A DNA stretch of 64,000 nt. It comes from Adenophora triphylla var. japonica. Taxonomy: Eukaryota > Streptophyta > Magnoliopsida > Asterales > Campanulaceae. Location of the stretch: NCBI GenBank assembly GCA_022495995.1, contig JAFEMH010002502.1:62001-126000 (forward strand). The letters are read 5' to 3'. The translations under genes were made by a program, and so were the position numbers. Shown in pieces: positions 1 through 10,187 of the stretch. Under the pieces are notes generated by a model. That model did not search any database, had not been told where the DNA came from, and saw only the letters and a program-made list of their open reading frames with translations. Position 1 is the stretch's first letter; every line of letters begins with the position of its first letter.

Positions 1-154
1 GTGGAATAGGTTCCTCGAGAACGTACAGTTTTTCCTCTTGCCTGAGAACAATTCTCACGCTACGGATCCAATCCATATAGTTTGTACCATTCTCTTTCAA
101 CTTCTCCTTCTCAAGGAGAGATCGCAGTGACAAGTGATTATTGTTTGATGCCAT
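1..154 (-). CDS. Ty1/copia gag, N-terminal 51 codons (continues beyond the window)
   Basis: The minus strand is open from an ATG at 154-152 to the window edge. It begins MASNNNHLSLRSLLEKEKL and runs on through NGTNYMDWIRSVRIVLRQ, the usual start of plant Ty1/copia Gag, which forms the virus-like particle of the retrotransposon. The primer binding site (1525-1536) and an LTR (1538-2894) lie in the correct order upstream on the same strand. Only the first 51 residues are visible, so I cannot say whether the element is intact. The assignment rests on the N-terminal motif plus the LTR and PBS context. Confidence 0.75.
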   Translation of the reverse strand, partial: MASNNNHLSLRSLLEKEKLKENGTNYMDWIRSVRIVLRQEEKLYVLEEPIP

Positions 155-1524
155 TTATTCTACAAAAAGATATACATAAAATATGAACACATATAAGTAA
201 ACATATCATATGAGAAGTATAATGCATTTACATAAAATTCTCCCACTAAATTATACACCTTCTAATGCAAATAAGCATAATATACATTTAATCGGCTAAG
301 ATCCAACTTTAATTTAATTTCAAGTTTGCTATGGCAAACCGCTCAAAACTAAATTAATTAGGTAGAAACATCAATCATATCACATATATGACTCTTAGAT
401 CTTTTATGAGATTTATTCAAGACATCATATGTCTAGGCATATTTTAATCTCATCTTATGCCTTGGGTCCAAAACCATTTTGATAACCCAATTAAGTTAAT
501 TCACTTTAAACGTATAGGAACCACCATTTCCTCATCTTGCTCGCATTTGAATAGAATCAAAGTACCTTGCTATGGCAAGCCCACCCAAAACTATCTGAAT
601 GGTCTCAAGTGTTTTAATCATGAATTGGCATAAAGAACTTAAAAGTTAAATGAAGGTTCTTAAAATTAAATTATAAGCATATCAACAAAGATATTCATAA
701 TCGTGCACCAGGTAAGTTCCCAGGAAGATAGGTGAGCCACAAGGACTACTTAATTACCAAATCTCTTCTTTGACAGAACTTTCCTAGACATGCACAATCA
801 GAAATCAGCTCTGATTTGGCAACATAATCACTACCTTTTATAAACAATCAGTTTCCTTTTAAATTTCGCATAAAATGACTTGTTTCTCATAAACAATCAT
901 AAAACCAAAAATTTTAATGTTTCAATCTAAACATTCAGGAAATTGCAATATATTGTTTCAACTAAACATCTAAAATTCTTAACATTTAAGAACACATAAA
1001 TCATGCATCGCAATAATTAATAAAATCATATTTTAATTAACTAAGCATGCATTAACAATGAATTAATCTAGCGTAGCCCTATAAACTTAATTTATAGCTT
1101 CCAGATTAACACATAAACATATCAGATTGTAAAACACATTCACAGATTAACTAGATTGTTCAACAAACTGATTCTGCCCAGATTTGGCTAGTTCTGTCGC
1201 GTGACAGAGACTCCCAGAGTCCTGATCTGTCGCACGACTTAGAGAGTCCATCAGCCATGTTCTGTCGCGTGACATAGACCTACTATGTCGCGTGACACCA
1301 TGAAGCCAGATGCAGATTTGCAGAATTCAATCAATTCTAAATCACAGAGCAATTAAATCATGTAAACGACTTTTAACAGATTTAATTCAATATCAATAGA
1401 ACACGATTTAGGCATATTGTTTCAAAAACAATTAATCTATCGCATACATAACATGCAAAAGATCATATAAACAATTTATATTACTTTTCTAGCATGTTAA
1501 TTCAAACTTAATGATACGAACGGG
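155..1524 (-). other. long untranslated leader of the copia element
   Basis: About 1.37 kb lies between the primer binding site and the gag ATG. It is AT-rich with no usable reading frame, which is long for a copia leader. Around 1190-1305 it carries several copies of a CTGTCGCGTGACA-like motif. Related motifs recur in the LTR near 2001 and 2036. Confidence 0.6.
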
Positions 1525-1536
1525 GCTCTGATACCA
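1525..1536 (-). other. primer binding site complementary to initiator-Met tRNA
   Basis: The minus strand reads TGGTATCAGAGC one base after the LTR end (CCAACA). This is the standard PBS of plant copia elements, and it fixes both the orientation of the element and the inner edge of its 5' LTR. Confidence 0.9.
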
Positions 1537-1537
1537 C

Positions 1538-2894
1538 TGTTGGGTTTTACGGGTCCATGCGCAGCGGAATTAAGCATCAAATAACATAAAACCCAAGGAG
1601 CCAAGGATCCGTTCTATATAATTAACTTGAAAACTATGAGATAGATATAACCAACCTTGAATGCTTTCCGTTCTTGAGCTATCGAACGATTTAATAATGT
1701 AATTTCGAATCACAAACTTCGTTCTTCAGATTGCTTGAACTCTAGGCCTTGATCGATTAACGAGCGAAGACCCTCTTTCGGTATCCACACCTTTGAATGA
1801 ATCCAAGAACAATTTCTTGAAGATTGCTAGATCTCTTAAACCTTGGAATAATATTGAGAATATTGTTGTGAATTTCTTTTCATAATTTCGGCTTGCTTTT
1901 TAGGGCTGACAGACTGTTATATTTATACTATCTTAGTATCAATATATGTTTCCTAATCGAATTAGGAAATCAGTCCAAAAATACCTCTGTGGGCTTATAG
2001 TGTCGCACGACCAGACGAGTCACATGGACTAGTTCTGTCGCGCGATACAATGAGTCACATCAGGTTTTTCTCAATCATTCATCCTCTGGTTTAATCAATT
2101 CATTCTAGTTGTGTGTGACCCAATAGGATTACATTATGTTGGCAATGAGTTCGATCATATCGACCCTTATAAGACATAAGCGGACTCTAGCAAGCCATTA
2201 TGTCTATCCAAATAATGTAACGTAAGAGTTCACGTTTCCAATGGTACACTTTCATTTCTCCCTTTGTCTCACGATGTTATATTGAACACAAGTCATGATC
2301 CTCGTCAAGTTGTCTTTGTTCAATGCTTTCTCGATTCTAAGTATAATTATAATTCCAATCGTATTGGGGTATGGCCATACACTTTCATCATTATCACTCA
2401 TCGAGGGGCCTAAGCAAAACATCTCTCTTTCGAGGGACAAATTCCATCTTGACTTATCATCCTTCCCATCATGAATCCGATCATGTCAAATTAGCCTTTA
2501 TAAATATCGTGTTAAGATATCGTTTGACTAAAATCAAACATGACTTTCATCATATGTAAGGTCATGATAATCTCAGGTCTAGGGACTAAATGAAGTAACC
2601 TTATGAGATTTGATTATGACATATGACCATGACATAAATCTCATCCGGGTCAAGTCCAGTCACTTGTTCTCTAACAAGTACCCATAATTTCAATGTGCAT
2701 CTCTATGCATATAATCATCGTATGATTATCCATTGACAATTATACTAATTATTCTCTTAATAATTAGGAACGTAGATTATTATAAATAAATATACAAAAC
2801 ATATATAATAATCAAATGATAAACATCTCATATAATAATAAGTAATGTCAACATATAAGTCTATCAATCATAGGCCTAGGGCATAACACCAACA
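1538..2894 (-). mobile_element. 5' LTR of the copia element (1357 bp)
   Basis: On the minus strand the LTR starts TGTTGGTGTTATG at 2894 and ends ACCCAACA at 1538, giving canonical TG...CA ends next to the PBS. The other LTR lies outside the window, so neither the age nor the target duplication can be checked. The bases directly outside are TTTGA. Short open frames inside it have no coding signature. Confidence 0.85.
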
Positions 2895-4072
2895 TTTGAT
2901 TCTTGTAGGGAAGAATGATATGTCAAGACGGGATTTGTCCCACTCTGTTTGAGAGAGATGTTAGCTTGGGCCCCTCGATGAATAGTGTTGATGAAATGTA
3001 TGGCCATACTCAAGAGATTTGATAGAGATCAAATGCACTTGAATTATCAACATATTCGGAATCGAGAAAGCATTGAACGGTATGAGTTGACTTGGACCAT
3101 GACTCATGTTCAATTTGACATCGTGGATAAAGGGATTATGACATTTGATTATCAAGGAATCAAGCTTTGATGTTATATTTAATTGGATGGACATAATGAC
3201 TTGCTAGAAGTCACTTATGTCTTGTGAGGTTGATGTTTCAACTCACTACCAACATAAAATATAATTCCTAAAGGGTCACACACAAAAGAACGGATTGAAA
3301 ATGGCTAAAGGGGTGAATTCTAGGGTCAAGGGACGACTCGTCCCCTACGGGACGACTTGTTCCCTGAGGGGACGACTCGTCCCCAATTGGCCCAACTATT
3401 CCCCATCAAAGGGACGAATGAATCGGGTTGCTGGATTCAGGGGACGACTCGTCCCCTACGGGACGACTCGTCCCCTACGGGACGACTCGTCCCCTACGGG
3501 ACGACTCGTCCTGGCGGCGCTGGAAATCCGCTTTTGCTTGGAAAAATGACTATTTTCCCTAAGTGTTAGGGATTTATAACAAGTATAAATAGAACCCTTT
3601 TGTCCCAGCAAAAAGTGACGAAAATTAGAGTTTTTGAAACACTATTTGATTGATTTTGATTACGAATCAAAGATCAAAAATATAGATTCATTCTACCAAA
3701 CAACCATTGATTATTGAAAGGTGTTTCAATAATCGGGGATCATCTAGCAATCCAACAAGATATTGATCTTGGTTCGTTCGCGTGTGGATTATCGATAGAG
3801 GGTGATTGGTTTATCACCAAAAGCTTGAGGACTTCAATCGCTGATTCATCACAAGGTTAGAACAAGGAGAATATCAAAAACCTTCATCAACGGTTTTTGA
3901 GATTCGTTTTGAGATTTGTTTTGAAGATCCGTTTTCGATTAAACAAATCGCATTAAGGTATATAAATTTTATTTCATGGCTTTTACCTCTTCATATTAGA
4001 CAGATCAAAGGGCTAGGATTTTACTTGTTATTTTTAAATCTTTCGCTGCGTTTGTAACCCCAAAATTCAACA
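2895..4072 (+). mobile_element. related copia-type LTR in opposite orientation, 5'-truncated (solo or nested)
   Basis: The stretch from about 2905 to 3010 is a diverged inverted copy of the LTR interior around 2340-2450; both share a block with GGCCCCTCGATGA followed by TATGGCCATA. The plus-strand end at 4072 (CGCTGCG..., CAAAATTCAACA) matches the typical terminal part of such LTRs and of the neighbouring LTR. A TATAAATA box lies at about 3583. No PBS follows, so it behaves as a solo or broken LTR. Its 5' part is missing at the junction with the copia element, which probably inserted into it. Confidence 0.7.
3330..3512 (+). repeat. 19-bp palindromic tandem repeat inside the LTR
   Basis: Units of the form GGGACGACTCGTCCCCTAC are repeated head to tail, with three units at 3330-3387 and four at 3441-3512. 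Each unit contains the inverted repeat GGGACGA/TCGTCCC. It lies upstream of the LTR TATA box. Frames here encode low-complexity GRLVPYGTT-type repeats and are not considered genes. Confidence 0.9.
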
Positions 4073-5408
4073 GTAAGGTCGGACAATAAGGTAGGTTGAC
4101 TGATCAGTATTGGTGGGCTTGATGGATTATATAGGTATTGTAGGGCCACAGTATTTAGTATTTGATGTACCTCTGAAATATTGTGAACCTAGGGTATGAT
4201 GCATTGGGTCTGACCCACTACTTTTATTTCGTTCAATAATAATTAAAATAATAACAATAATAATGATTTAATCATAGTATATAGTATCTATACTCCTCAC
4301 ATTCAAGAAAAAGTTTGTTTGATAAGTTACTTTTTATATAGATATAAATAATACTCCCTCCTCCCCAGCTCAATTGATACTTATTTTATTTTTGGTTTGT
4401 CCCAGCCCAATTGTTACTGTCCAAAATGGAAGGGAATCTTTACTATTTTCCCCACTCATTCTCTCTCCTACTTTACTTTTACACTCACAATACCAATCAA
4501 ATCACTATTCCTTCCACTCATTCTCTCTCCTATTTAATTTTTCATACTCACAGCATTTTCTTCCACTTTTTCTCTCTCTTACTTTTCATTAATCTGTGTA
4601 CTCAAAAATTTGGTATCAATTGGGCCGGTGGGACGGAGGGAGTAGTTTAGATGTTTGTGTCTACTTAATATTTCACTGTATGTATTTATTTTTTCAAAAT
4701 GTACTTATTCAAATTTTTAAAAAAATATTATTTTTTTTTTGTCAACTTATTGAAACTTTGATCAATTCTTTTATAATAAACCATTAAGAATAGTATTCAT
4801 AATAAATTTTAACTTCTTAAAAATATTATATTAATGCTTTGTTAAATAATCACATTGTCTACAAATATCATATTGAGACTTTTTTTTATGGAACAAAGAG
4901 TAATTACATTTTTTTGTGACAAAAAAGTATGATTGTTATTTTATTCACAAAAGAATATTTTTTGCTAAACAATAGGATAAAAAAATGATTTATAGGACTT
5001 TACTATTGCCAATGCGTCTGTCAAAACTCTCAGCTAGTTTCGGTGTACAAGTTAAAATTGTTGGTTTTAAATTTTAACACGGACATTTTTAAAGCAAAAA
5101 CAAAAAATTTATTTATCTAGTATTAGAAAAATAAATGATTTTTGAAAGCCAAAATCTCACAAAGCATTTTTTTAAGATAAGAAAAAATAGGTATTTTTTT
5201 TTAAATATAGAGCGATCTTCTCAGCGCGATGAAACTGAGTCCTTCGTCGTCGCCGCTGCCGCCTTAGTGTTCTTCTGTAACGCCTTAGTATTCGACATCT
5301 CCGACTGTAACAAATCAATTTCCGACGAATCGTCGATATACTCCATCGTCAATCAGCAAAATTGGATATGAGCAAAATTGGATATGAAATTACCATAGGT
5401 TGAAATAG
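4073..5408. other. AT-rich intergenic stretch without a recognisable gene
   Basis: Apart from the MITE at 4354-4642 I see no coding exon, RNA gene or repeat family here. A short GC-richer patch around 5215-5350 is open but unrecognised. Confidence 0.6.
4354..4642. mobile_element. Stowaway-like MITE
   Basis: It is bounded by CTCCCTCC and GGACGGAGGGAG terminal inverted repeats and flanked by TA on both sides. The interior has the CT-rich blocks (TCTCTCCTA, ACTCACAA) shared with the elements at 40540, 42764, 43399 and 44653. Confidence 0.85.
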
Positions 5409-5520
5409 ATCTTAATCTGGCAACTGTATTAATCAATTTATTTGAAAATTGTGCTGACCTATGTGCCGAAGAACATGATAGAATTTCTTTTACTCCTCTT
5501 TCCGTTGGTCAACCATTGTA

Positions 5521-5978
5521 AAAAAAATGTCAGCGTCAGTGTAAAAAAGTGTCAATGCACGTCTAAAAAGTGTTAAGTATTTTTTTAAGAGAGTGTCAGT
5601 GTTAATGTAAAAAAGTGTCGGTGTTAGTGTAAAAAAATATCCGTGTAAAGAGTGTCATTGCATGTATTATTAAGTGCAAGTGTAAAGAAGTGTCTATGTT
5701 AGTGTAAAAAAAAAATGTCAGTGTAAAGAGTGTCAGGGCATGTATTATTAAATGTCAGTATAAAAAAGTATTAGTATTGGTGTAAAAAAGTGTAAGTGTT
5801 AGTGTAAAAAAAATGTCAGTGTAAAAGATTGTCAGTGCATATATTATTAAGTGTCAGTATAAAAGAGTATCAGTGTATGGTAAAAAAGTGTCAGTTTTAG
5901 TGTAAAAAAATGTCAGTAAAAAAGAGTGTAGTAAAAAAGAGTGTCAGTGAATTATTATTAAGTGTCAGTATAAAAATT
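5521..5978 (+). repeat. degenerate minisatellite upstream of CYP716A copy 1
   Basis: About 20-bp units of the type AAAAAGTGTCAGTGTTAGTG are repeated with many small length changes. The same array lies upstream of copy 3 at about 14081-14520. It ends some 400 bp before the start codon. Confidence 0.8.
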
Positions 5979-6196
5979 TATTTATTTTTAATTGTAGAAA
6001 AAAACTATTTTTCATAAGACCAACTCTTTTTAAAAACTTATTCTATTTTATTTATTTATCTCATTGTGCTGAGAAAATAATAGGAATGAGTAAGAGCAAT
6101 GCAATAAATATGCAAGTTGCATCACGAAATACTACAACATCTAGATTGTAGGATATTCGATTTGCCAACCGGATTATCAAATGAATACAAATTTTA

Positions 6197-6206
6197 GTAT
6201 ATATAA
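6197..6206 (+). promoter_or_regulatory. TATA box of CYP716A copy 1
   Basis: TATATATAAC lies about 180 bp upstream of the start codon and is conserved at about 14734 in copy 3. It is a plausible core promoter; the transcription start is inferred, not shown. Confidence 0.5.
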
Positions 6207-6266
6207 CCAAATATCTTATTTCAAGATTCAACCCTTTGTCTTTTAATACTTCGTGCAACTTTCAAT

Positions 6267-6302
6267 ATGGCATCAAACCTTGTATTTCTCACCCTAATCT
6301 AG
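6267..6302 (+). promoter_or_regulatory. upstream ORF in the 5' leader of CYP716A copy 1
   Basis: An 11-codon ORF ([11 protein letters not shown], then stop) starts downstream of the TATA box and ends 80 bp before the main ATG. It is conserved in copy 3 (14802-14837). A related 19-codon uORF precedes copies 2 and 4. It may dampen translation of the P450. Confidence 0.4.
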
Positions 6303-6382
6303 TTTATTTTACCTCTATAATAAGACCATTTCAATTTTCCATAACAAATATCAACACCAAAAGCTCAACATTTCCCAAAGCT

Positions 6383-8160
6383 ATGGAGTTCTTGCACATC
6401 TCTCTCTTATCTCTCCTTGTTCTTTCATTCCCTCTCTCACTCCTCTTCCTATTTAGGAAGCCAAAGTTTGGGTCTGGCGGCAAACTTCCGCCCGGCAAGA
6501 CAGGATGGCCTATAGTCGGTGAGAGTATTGAGTTTCTCTCCACAGGCTGGAAAGGCCATCCTGAAAAGTTTATTTTTGACCGCATGTCAAAGTTTTCCCC
6601 ACAAGTGTTCAGAACACATCTCATGTTGGAAGATGCTGCAGTCTTTTGTGGGGCCGCAGGCAACAAGTTCTTGTTCTCAAACGAGAACAAGCTTGTGACT
6701 GCCTGGTGGCCCTCCTCAGTCGACAAAGTCTTTCCTACTAACACAATGTCCAAAGACGAGGCGATTAGGATGAGAAAGATGCTCCCAAATTTCTTCAAGC
6801 CCGACGCGTTGCACAAATACATTGGCATCATGGACAGTATCACGGACCGCCATTTCTCCTTAGGTTGGGACAACAAAACAGAAGTCGTTGTCTACCCCCT
6901 CACCAAGCAATTCACCTTCTGGCTAGCATGCAAGATCTTTGTTAGTATCGATGATCCAATCGAGGTTACTAGGTTAGTAGTACCCTTCGAGTCCATCGCT
7001 AGAGGGATTTTATCGATCCCCATTGACTTGCCGGGGACCCCTTTCCGAAAGGGAATCAATGCAGCCAACTTCATTAGAAAGGAGCTTATGGCTATTATTA
7101 AGCAAAGAAAGGTTGATTTGGGTGAAGGAAAAGCTTCCCCAACACAAGATATATTGTCACATATGATTTTAACAAGTGATGAAAATGGAAAATTCATGGA
7201 AGAGTTTGATATTGCTGATAAGATATTGGGATTATTGATTGGAGGCCATGACACTGCTAGCTCTGCATGTGCATTCATTGTTAAGTATCTTGCTGAGTTG
7301 CCAGAGATCTATGAAGGAGTCTACAAGGGTATGATTAATTTCTTTTCTCTCTATCTAATGACTTCGTGAGTTATTCCGTCCGCTTCATAATAAATACCGC
7401 ACTTAAAAAAAAAAATCTCAAAATAAGTGTTGCGTTTCTTATTAACAACTAATTTATTTCTTGTTAATTAACAGAACAAATGGAAATTGCGAAAACAAAA
7501 GGTGATGGAGAATTATTGAACTGGGAGGATCTAGCAAAGATGAAGTACTCTTGGAATGTAGCATGTGAAGTCCTAAGACTTGCACCACCCCTCCAAGGAA
7601 CTTTCAGACAGGCCATTACTGATTTCATGTACAATGGCTTTTCCATTCCAAAGGGTTGGAAGGTAATTTTCTAACCATACACATGCTCCCTCAGTCCCAA
7701 GATGAATGACCATTTTAAATATAAGTTCAATTTTGAAAAGGTTGTTTTTAGTAGACAAAAATCATAATTATTCTGGTTGATCACTTTCAAGCATTTAAGT
7801 TTCGTAAATATATAATGAACTATTTATGAATGACCTAGCTATCCTTGAATATGTATGCAGTTGTATTGGAGTGCCAACTCAACACACAAAAACCCCGAAT
7901 TCTTCGCGGAGCCTGAAAAGTTCGATCCATCAAGATTTGAGGGATCGGGACCCGCTCCGTACACATTTGTGCCGTTCGGAGGAGGTCCTAGAATGTGTCC
8001 AGGAAAAGAGTACGCACGACTGGAAATATTGGTGTTCATGCACCACCTAGTGAAGAGGTTCAAGTGGGAGAAAATGATTCCGGATGAGAAGATTATTGTC
8101 AACCCTATGCCTAGCCCGGCTAAAGGACTTCCGATTCGCCTCTACCCTCATAAGGCATAA
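6383..8160 (+). CDS. CYP716A: CYP716A cytochrome P450, copy 1 (a-type, intact)
   Basis: Three exons (6383-7328, 7475-7662, 7861-8160) with GT-AG introns encode 477 residues, close to the roughly 480 of CYP716A12. There is an N-terminal membrane anchor (residues about 4-25), a proline hinge (LPPGKTGWP), the oxygen-binding helix I motif GGHDTAS at about 290, the K-helix EVLR, the PERF-region FDPSRF and the haem loop [10 protein letters not shown] with its cysteine. CYP716A enzymes are ER-bound monooxygenases that typically oxidise C-28 of beta-amyrin, alpha-amyrin or lupeol to oleanolic, ursolic or betulinic acid. The start MEFLHIS is chosen because it begins the anchor; the open frame upstream has no ATG. 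Copy 1 has FRQAITD where the other copies have FREAITD. Substrate is inferred from the family only. Confidence 0.95.
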
Positions 8161-8440
8161 AATTTGATCAGAATGCACTTAAATGTGACCTCTAAAGGTT
8201 AGGGGTGTGATTTGTAAAATAAACTTGTGTCACATTGTTGGTTCATCTCTGGGATTCTTAGGATTTACTAATTGGTATTGTTCTTTATTATGAATGTCAT
8301 TTTCTATACTCTTTGGAGGAAACTATTTGCATCTATCTACCTGGAATTTAGTCAGGTCCCAAGCCAGTCTCTCTTAACCAATTGTGAATGCTAACACAAA
8401 TAAAAAAAGTGGTCACTCAATAAAAAATAATAAAAATTAA
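8161..8440 (+). other. 3' flank of CYP716A copy 1
   Basis: Probable 3' UTR and short spacer, nearly identical to the sequence after copy 3. No further gene is visible. Confidence 0.5.
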
Positions 8441-9138
8441 ATATTGATAAACTGACCTATCAAATGCACAATAATGCTACGCGTAATAATCACAGAAGGA
8501 GCACGAGATTCTATCTCAGTATGGGAGGATTACCTCGCTAAAAGGAACTCCTATTTGTCTTTGTATAATTAAGCCAGAAAGCTGAAGAATGATTGAACAC
8601 GTTAATATCAGAAGCCTCTTGAAATAATGCAGGATCATATAGCCAAACTGAACAATGTATCAGCAGTGTTATGATTGCTGGACATATCTTACAGGAACCA
8701 GCCCAGCCAATTCACCATCCTTGCCATGGCGTGTTTTTTCTTCACCTGCAACGAGTTTGAAATGTCAACACTCAGCACATAGGTGAACACAATTGCTCTT
8801 GAGTCTTGATTGCAAATTTGAAAAACAAAAATAAGTGCACATTCATTTTGGGACGGAGGGACTACTACAATTTTGGCAATAGATTTTGCAAAATTCTTGG
8901 TAGAACGACACGTACATCACATATTTGTAGCTAGTATGATTCTGACATGCTCTTTTTTCATTATGTTTGCAGGTTCTTGGAGTACTTATAAAACCAGTCA
9001 TCTACTTCATATTCAATTTCGAACTCCTCTCCAGATGTCAGATTTAGCTGTAAGAAAGAAGCCCTTTATTAGTCATCCCTATTCCCTAAGTCTCCTTCAA
9101 CAGCTAAATTAACGAATAATACAGCTGCAAAAATAATT
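8441..9138 (-). pseudogene. TASH3 3'-end fragment 1 (last two exons and 3' UTR)
   Basis: The segment aligns with 50690-51750 of the real TASH3 gene. It covers the 3' UTR, the last exon (about 8690-8757; RHGKDGELAGLVPV can be read) and the penultimate exon (about 8980-9050; LSDIWRGVRN-region sequence, originally the SH3 segment EEVEIEYEVDGWFY). The last exon carries a frameshift next to the AAAAAA run after its first codons. There is no promoter and no upstream exon. It lies tail-to-tail behind CYP716A copy 1. A MITE right end (GGGACGGAGGGA at about 8850) sits in its intron. Confidence 0.85.
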
Positions 9139-9741
9139 GGTAAAACTGATATTTTGGTCACTTAACTATGCATGCTTTCAAATGTGGTCATTGATGTTTT
9201 TTTTTCTTTGCAATGCCTCATCCTCACCCAACTACTGAATTTTTAAAATGTCATCACTCTGTTGACATTGACAGAGCCGTCATTTTTTTAAGGAATGTTG
9301 GTCATGCGTCATCACGTGACTATCACTCGTTAAATATTTGACAAGTTCATCAATGGAACCAACCAAAATTTAACAAAGGACCTTTGGATAGTAAATGACC
9401 AATATACCCAAGTCTAGAAAGAAACTCAACTCATATTCATTTTCAAATCTACTTTCAAAACAGATTTACCCACTCTCAAACCCAGATCAGTTAACAACCT
9501 TCAAATACCTATAGAAGGGGGTGGAGTTTCCAGTGAGTCCATACGTTAGAATCTTCCTGGTGGCGGAAGGAAAGTGTAAAACAAATTAGTGGAAAGAAGA
9601 CTAGGAATAGTGAGAGCACTAAACCTTCTTGTAAGACTAAAGACTTTCACAAGTCCACAAATCAATTGAACAACTTGGTGGAAAGAAGACTGGGAATAGA
9701 GAAGATATAACTTTATTGTTTTGTGTAGTGGGTATGTGGGG
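9139..9741. mobile_element. left part of a MULE, right end lost
   Basis: It starts GGTAAAACTGATATTTTGGTC directly after the AAAATAATT target site, exactly as the complete element at 23217-24202 does. It breaks off near 9741, where a copia-LTR-like sequence follows. No transposase is encoded. Confidence 0.75.
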
Positions 9742-9989
9742 TGTGTTAGGGATTTGGGGGTTTCACGCCCGCCTAGCCCGTACTAGCAATCCTAACATGG
9801 AGAGAATTAATCAACACACATATAATATGAAAGAAATAACACAAGAATTGGTAACCCAGTTCGTCAACACATAACTACATATCTGGACCCATTGCCAAGT
9901 CAGGATATACACTATAATCGATATATGATGGTGGTTACAACTTTGCACATACAATCACTAAGATCTAAGCATGGCTACACTCCATGAAC
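9742..9989. mobile_element. copia-LTR-like fragment in the promoter region of copy 2
   Basis: It begins TGTTAGGGATTTGG and contains AACACAAGAATTGGTAACCC, a sequence common in plant copia LTRs. No second LTR, PBS or target duplication is visible. The same fragment precedes copy 4 (about 18420-18680). The identification is by resemblance only. Confidence 0.4.
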
Positions 9990-10014
9990 ATATATATATA
10001 TATATATATATATA
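9990..10014. repeat. (TA)n microsatellite
   Basis: A pure TA run sits about 175 bp upstream of the copy 2 start codon. It may also supply the TATA element. The equivalent run before copy 4 is longer and has been hit by a MITE. Confidence 0.9.
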
Positions 10015-10052
10015 AATTCCTCTCCTCTAAAAAGAACACACATCTCTCGATC

Positions 10053-10112
10053 ATGGCTAGGGTTGTAGGAGTGGTCCCCATGGTCAACCTTACTCTTCTC
10101 ACCCTAACCTAA
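10053..10112 (+). promoter_or_regulatory. upstream ORF before CYP716A copy 2
   Basis: This 19-codon ORF ends MVNLTLLTLT, homologous in position and 3' half to the 11-codon uORF of the a-type genes. The same ORF precedes copy 4 at 19027-19086. Confidence 0.4.
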
Positions 10113-10187
10113 TTTGTTTACTTCTATAAGTACATTTCAATTTTCCATAACTCCTATCAACACCAAAAGCCCCATATTTTTCTAGCT

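Noticed and set aside
3330..3512. CRISPR-like array of short repeats
   Set aside because: The repeats are head-to-tail with no unique spacers of constant length, and the sequence is plant LTR DNA.
6236..6382. N-terminal extension of CYP716A copy 1 (open frame upstream of MEFLHIS)
   Set aside because: The frame begins without an ATG and would put about 49 residues before the membrane anchor; P450s of this family start at the anchor.
6331..6876. 181-codon open frame on the minus strand of CYP716A exon 1
   Set aside because: It mirrors the P450 exon in the other strand and recurs in every paralogue, as expected for a shadow frame; no protein family is recognised.
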